Below, one piece after another: positions 62,052 to 64,000 of a DNA stretch of 64,000 nt. A model generated the notes under the pieces. That model was not told the DNA's origin. It saw only the letters and a program-made list of their open reading frames with translations, and ran no database searches. The stretch is from NCBI GenBank assembly GCA_963210315.1, contig OY723322.1, positions 248,001-312,000 of the forward strand, given 5' to 3'. Every line of letters begins with the position of its first letter. Positions within the stretch are counted from its first letter, which is position 1. The position numbers and the translations under genes are program-made. This DNA comes from Rhynchopus euleeides (Eukaryota; Euglenozoa; Diplonemea; Diplonemida; Diplonemidae).

Positions 62052-63623
62052 TCAGTAGCCAGCCCTCTTGTCTGCAATGGTGAGGAACGGGCTCCCCTGC
62101 AACCAGGCATCGTAGTTGCGTTCCCACACCTTCCAACCCAGCTCTCCGTAGTCCGATGTCATGTCAGCGTTGTGTGCGGAGACGACAAGGTTGTCGCACC
62201 CCCACAGCCGACTCTCCTGTGGCAGAGGCTCCTGCTGGAACACATCCAAGGCGGCACCTCCGAGGTGGCCCTGCAGTGCGTCGACAAGCGCATCCTCGTC
62301 GACAACAGTTCCCCTGCCGATCGAGATGAACACTGCCCCCTCTTTCATGTGCCCAAAGGCTGCTGCGTCGAAGAAGTTCCTGTTGTATGGGGATGGTGCA
62401 GACAGAGCTGGTTGCAATGTAGAGTGGGTGTATGACAGCAGGTGTGGTTCGCACGGTGCGTGCTCTCGGGGCTACCCCAAACTACAGTACGGTTGCAACA
62501 GAAAATCGGACTTTCCGCCCGCTGCTGCCGAAAAAGTTGCCAAACGTACACATTACTGAACCTCTTCCGTTCAGACAAAGCAAGGCGACAAACCCCACAA
62601 AATTCTGGGCAGAAATCACCTATGTTTCAATTTTCGATCCGAAAACAGGCTTCTTGTTGGGAAGGGTGGCAAGACGGGCATACTGTGTCTCAGAAGTGCC
62701 TGGGAGAACGGACACGATGAAGTCACACTGGGGGAACATCTCAGCCTTCTGGTCGTTTGTGAATACGGCGTCCGCCAGCCCGTTCTCATCGCCGCGGGAG
62801 GCATTCCTGCAGGAAGTGGAGGGAAATACGAACACTCTTAGATGGTGTTCTGCCTTCGGGTGGTGGCTCCAAACAGGTGCACAACACGTGAACACAACAA
62901 TGGCTCTCTCTCGTGAGGTTGACGACTGCAAAGAAAAATACAGACGGTTCACTGAATCAGGTTATTTGGGAGCTCACGCGAGGGGCAAGGTGGCAACAGC
63001 GATGTGTAATGCCTGCTTTGTTCCAACTGCACTGCACGCAACTGTGTGACAAACCCCCAACCAATGTCATACCTCCGCATGGCCACAACACGCATGCCGA
63101 AGGCCTTCATCACGCGAGCAGACGCAACGGAGATGTCGCCGAAGCCGACAAACCCGATGGTCTTCCCTGCAACGACATCCATGGTGAAGCGCTCCCACTT
63201 CTTCTCGGCCCGGTTAGCGAGGCAGCGTGTGATCTGCTTGTTGAAGTGCAGCACAGTCGTGGCGACCCACTCAGCCAGGCTGCTGCTAAAGGCGCTGCGC
63301 CCGTTAGTCAGAGGGATGTCCGCACCGCGCCCTGCAAGCATGCACTCCTGGATGAAGGGCTTCATCGCGTCGATGCCTGCAGAGAAGGAATGCACCCAGC
63401 GCACCTTCGGGACCTCGTCCCACAGGTCCACCATCTGACGGGCAAAGCTTGCATTGACGCAGAAGGAGATAAGACAGTCAGCCTCACGCACCTTGTCCAT
63501 GCGCTCCCGCAGGAAGCTGAGATCCCCGATGATGAACTCGACGCCCTTCACTGTCGGCGGGTTGCGGAACACTGAATGTGTGTTGTCCGCCAGCACCGCG
63601 ACAAACCTGTGAGACGCTTTCAT
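62052..63623 (-). CDS. D-isomer-specific 2-hydroxyacid dehydrogenase, 333 aa
   Basis: NAD(P)-dependent enzyme reducing 2-keto acids to D-2-hydroxy acids. Three exons, 63623-63073, 62806-62684 and 62379-62052, join in frame (VVAMRR|NASRG; SETQ|NFFDAA). The introns (266 and 304 bases) begin gtatga and gtatgc. The N-terminal substrate lobe has VRWVHSFSAGIDAM. The Rossmann motif is GKTIGFVGFGDISVASARV (G-F-G-x2-S in place of the usual G-x-G-x2-G). SVLPGTSETQ follows, then the catalytic Arg in FISIGRGTVVDEDAL, Glu in DVFQQEPLP and His in VVSAHNADM. All three catalytic positions are present and the length is normal. It resembles glyoxylate/hydroxypyruvate-type reductases of this family, but the substrate cannot be fixed from sequence. 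No transit or signal peptide is obvious. Confidence 0.93.
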
Positions 63624-64000
63624 GACCTCGGTAGATGAGGCGACCGCGCCCGACTTGTGTAACAGGCCTGCGTGATAAGATGGCTGCAGATAGGGGGGCC
63701 AGGCATGCAGGGCATGCAGTGTCGGAGGAACGGTATAGTCCTAACCGGTTCAATCGGACCCTGAACTGCAGAAAAATTGACGCCAGGGCGATCTGGTTTG
63801 AGGGAGCAATTAAAGACAGAACCAAGCCAGCAATAGGGGGTCAGGGGTGCAGGGGGGGCGGGGATGGCGTCATCATCTTCATCATCATTCCGCAGAAACC
63901 TGCGTCCTTTCCGTGCGCAGAGTGGCACTGTCACAGGGTTTGCAACAAGGCATGCAGGGCAGGGCAGGGGAGAGGGGCGTGATCGAGGGGTCCGAACCCA
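63624..64000. other. 5' flank of the dehydrogenase, nothing else recognised
   Basis: No TATA box, repeat or coding sequence that I can support. A C/G-run and ATC microsatellite-like stretch lies at about 63848-63890. Confidence 0.5.

Noticed and set aside
1-64000. LTR retrotransposons, LINEs, Polintons or other virus-like elements
   Set aside because: No reverse transcriptase, integrase, capsid or LTR pair recognised; all mobile elements seen are DNA transposons or MITEs.

Overview
This window looks like nuclear DNA from a GC-rich unicellular eukaryote. Host genes have spliceosomal GT-AG introns, N-terminal signal peptides and eukaryotic domain combinations (a USP deubiquitinase, a pepsin-like protease, CAP plus plant-type LRR). 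The intergenic DNA is full of DNA transposons and MITEs. An alveolate alga such as a chromerid (Vitrella-like) would fit the GC content, the alanine-rich coiled-coil protein and the small MGNC-type acylated proteins, but this is a guess and no marker gene settles it. No virus-like or LTR element was recognised.

Layout. 1-11.6 kb: four minus-strand genes, namely the 5' part of a USP deubiquitinase, an alanine-rich coiled-coil protein, and two long low-complexity/coiled-coil proteins. 11.8-17.3 kb: a 282-bp tandem repeat array split by a 4.4-kb transposon that carries hAT-like gene remnants and a 6-bp target duplication. 17.3-29.2 kb: mostly noncoding, with a 1.3-kb TIR element, two small N-myristoylation-type (MGNC) paralogues and, between them, an apparently intact hAT transposon with a perfect 8-bp target duplication. 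29.4-31.4 kb: a secreted or vacuolar pepsin-like protease. 33.6-60.8 kb: four members (A-D) of a secreted family with the architecture CAP domain, cysteine-rich cassettes, LRR. They are interrupted by an INTS6-like vWA protein gene and many MITEs. 62-63.6 kb: a three-exon D-2-hydroxyacid dehydrogenase.

Three patterns stand out. (1) All 13 host genes lie on the minus strand; the only convincing plus-strand gene is the hAT transposase. (2) Every intron I could define by reading frame (eight introns in six genes) begins GTATG. (3) The A-D family has a nearly uniform LRR half, while its cysteine-rich cassettes vary in number and order and one member has lost the CAP domain. All four genes share a final intron that places a stop codon one residue after the splice. 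This family is the best candidate here for an undescribed, rapidly diversifying extracellular protein system. Several MITE families also share a design in which the body is built from short palindromes.
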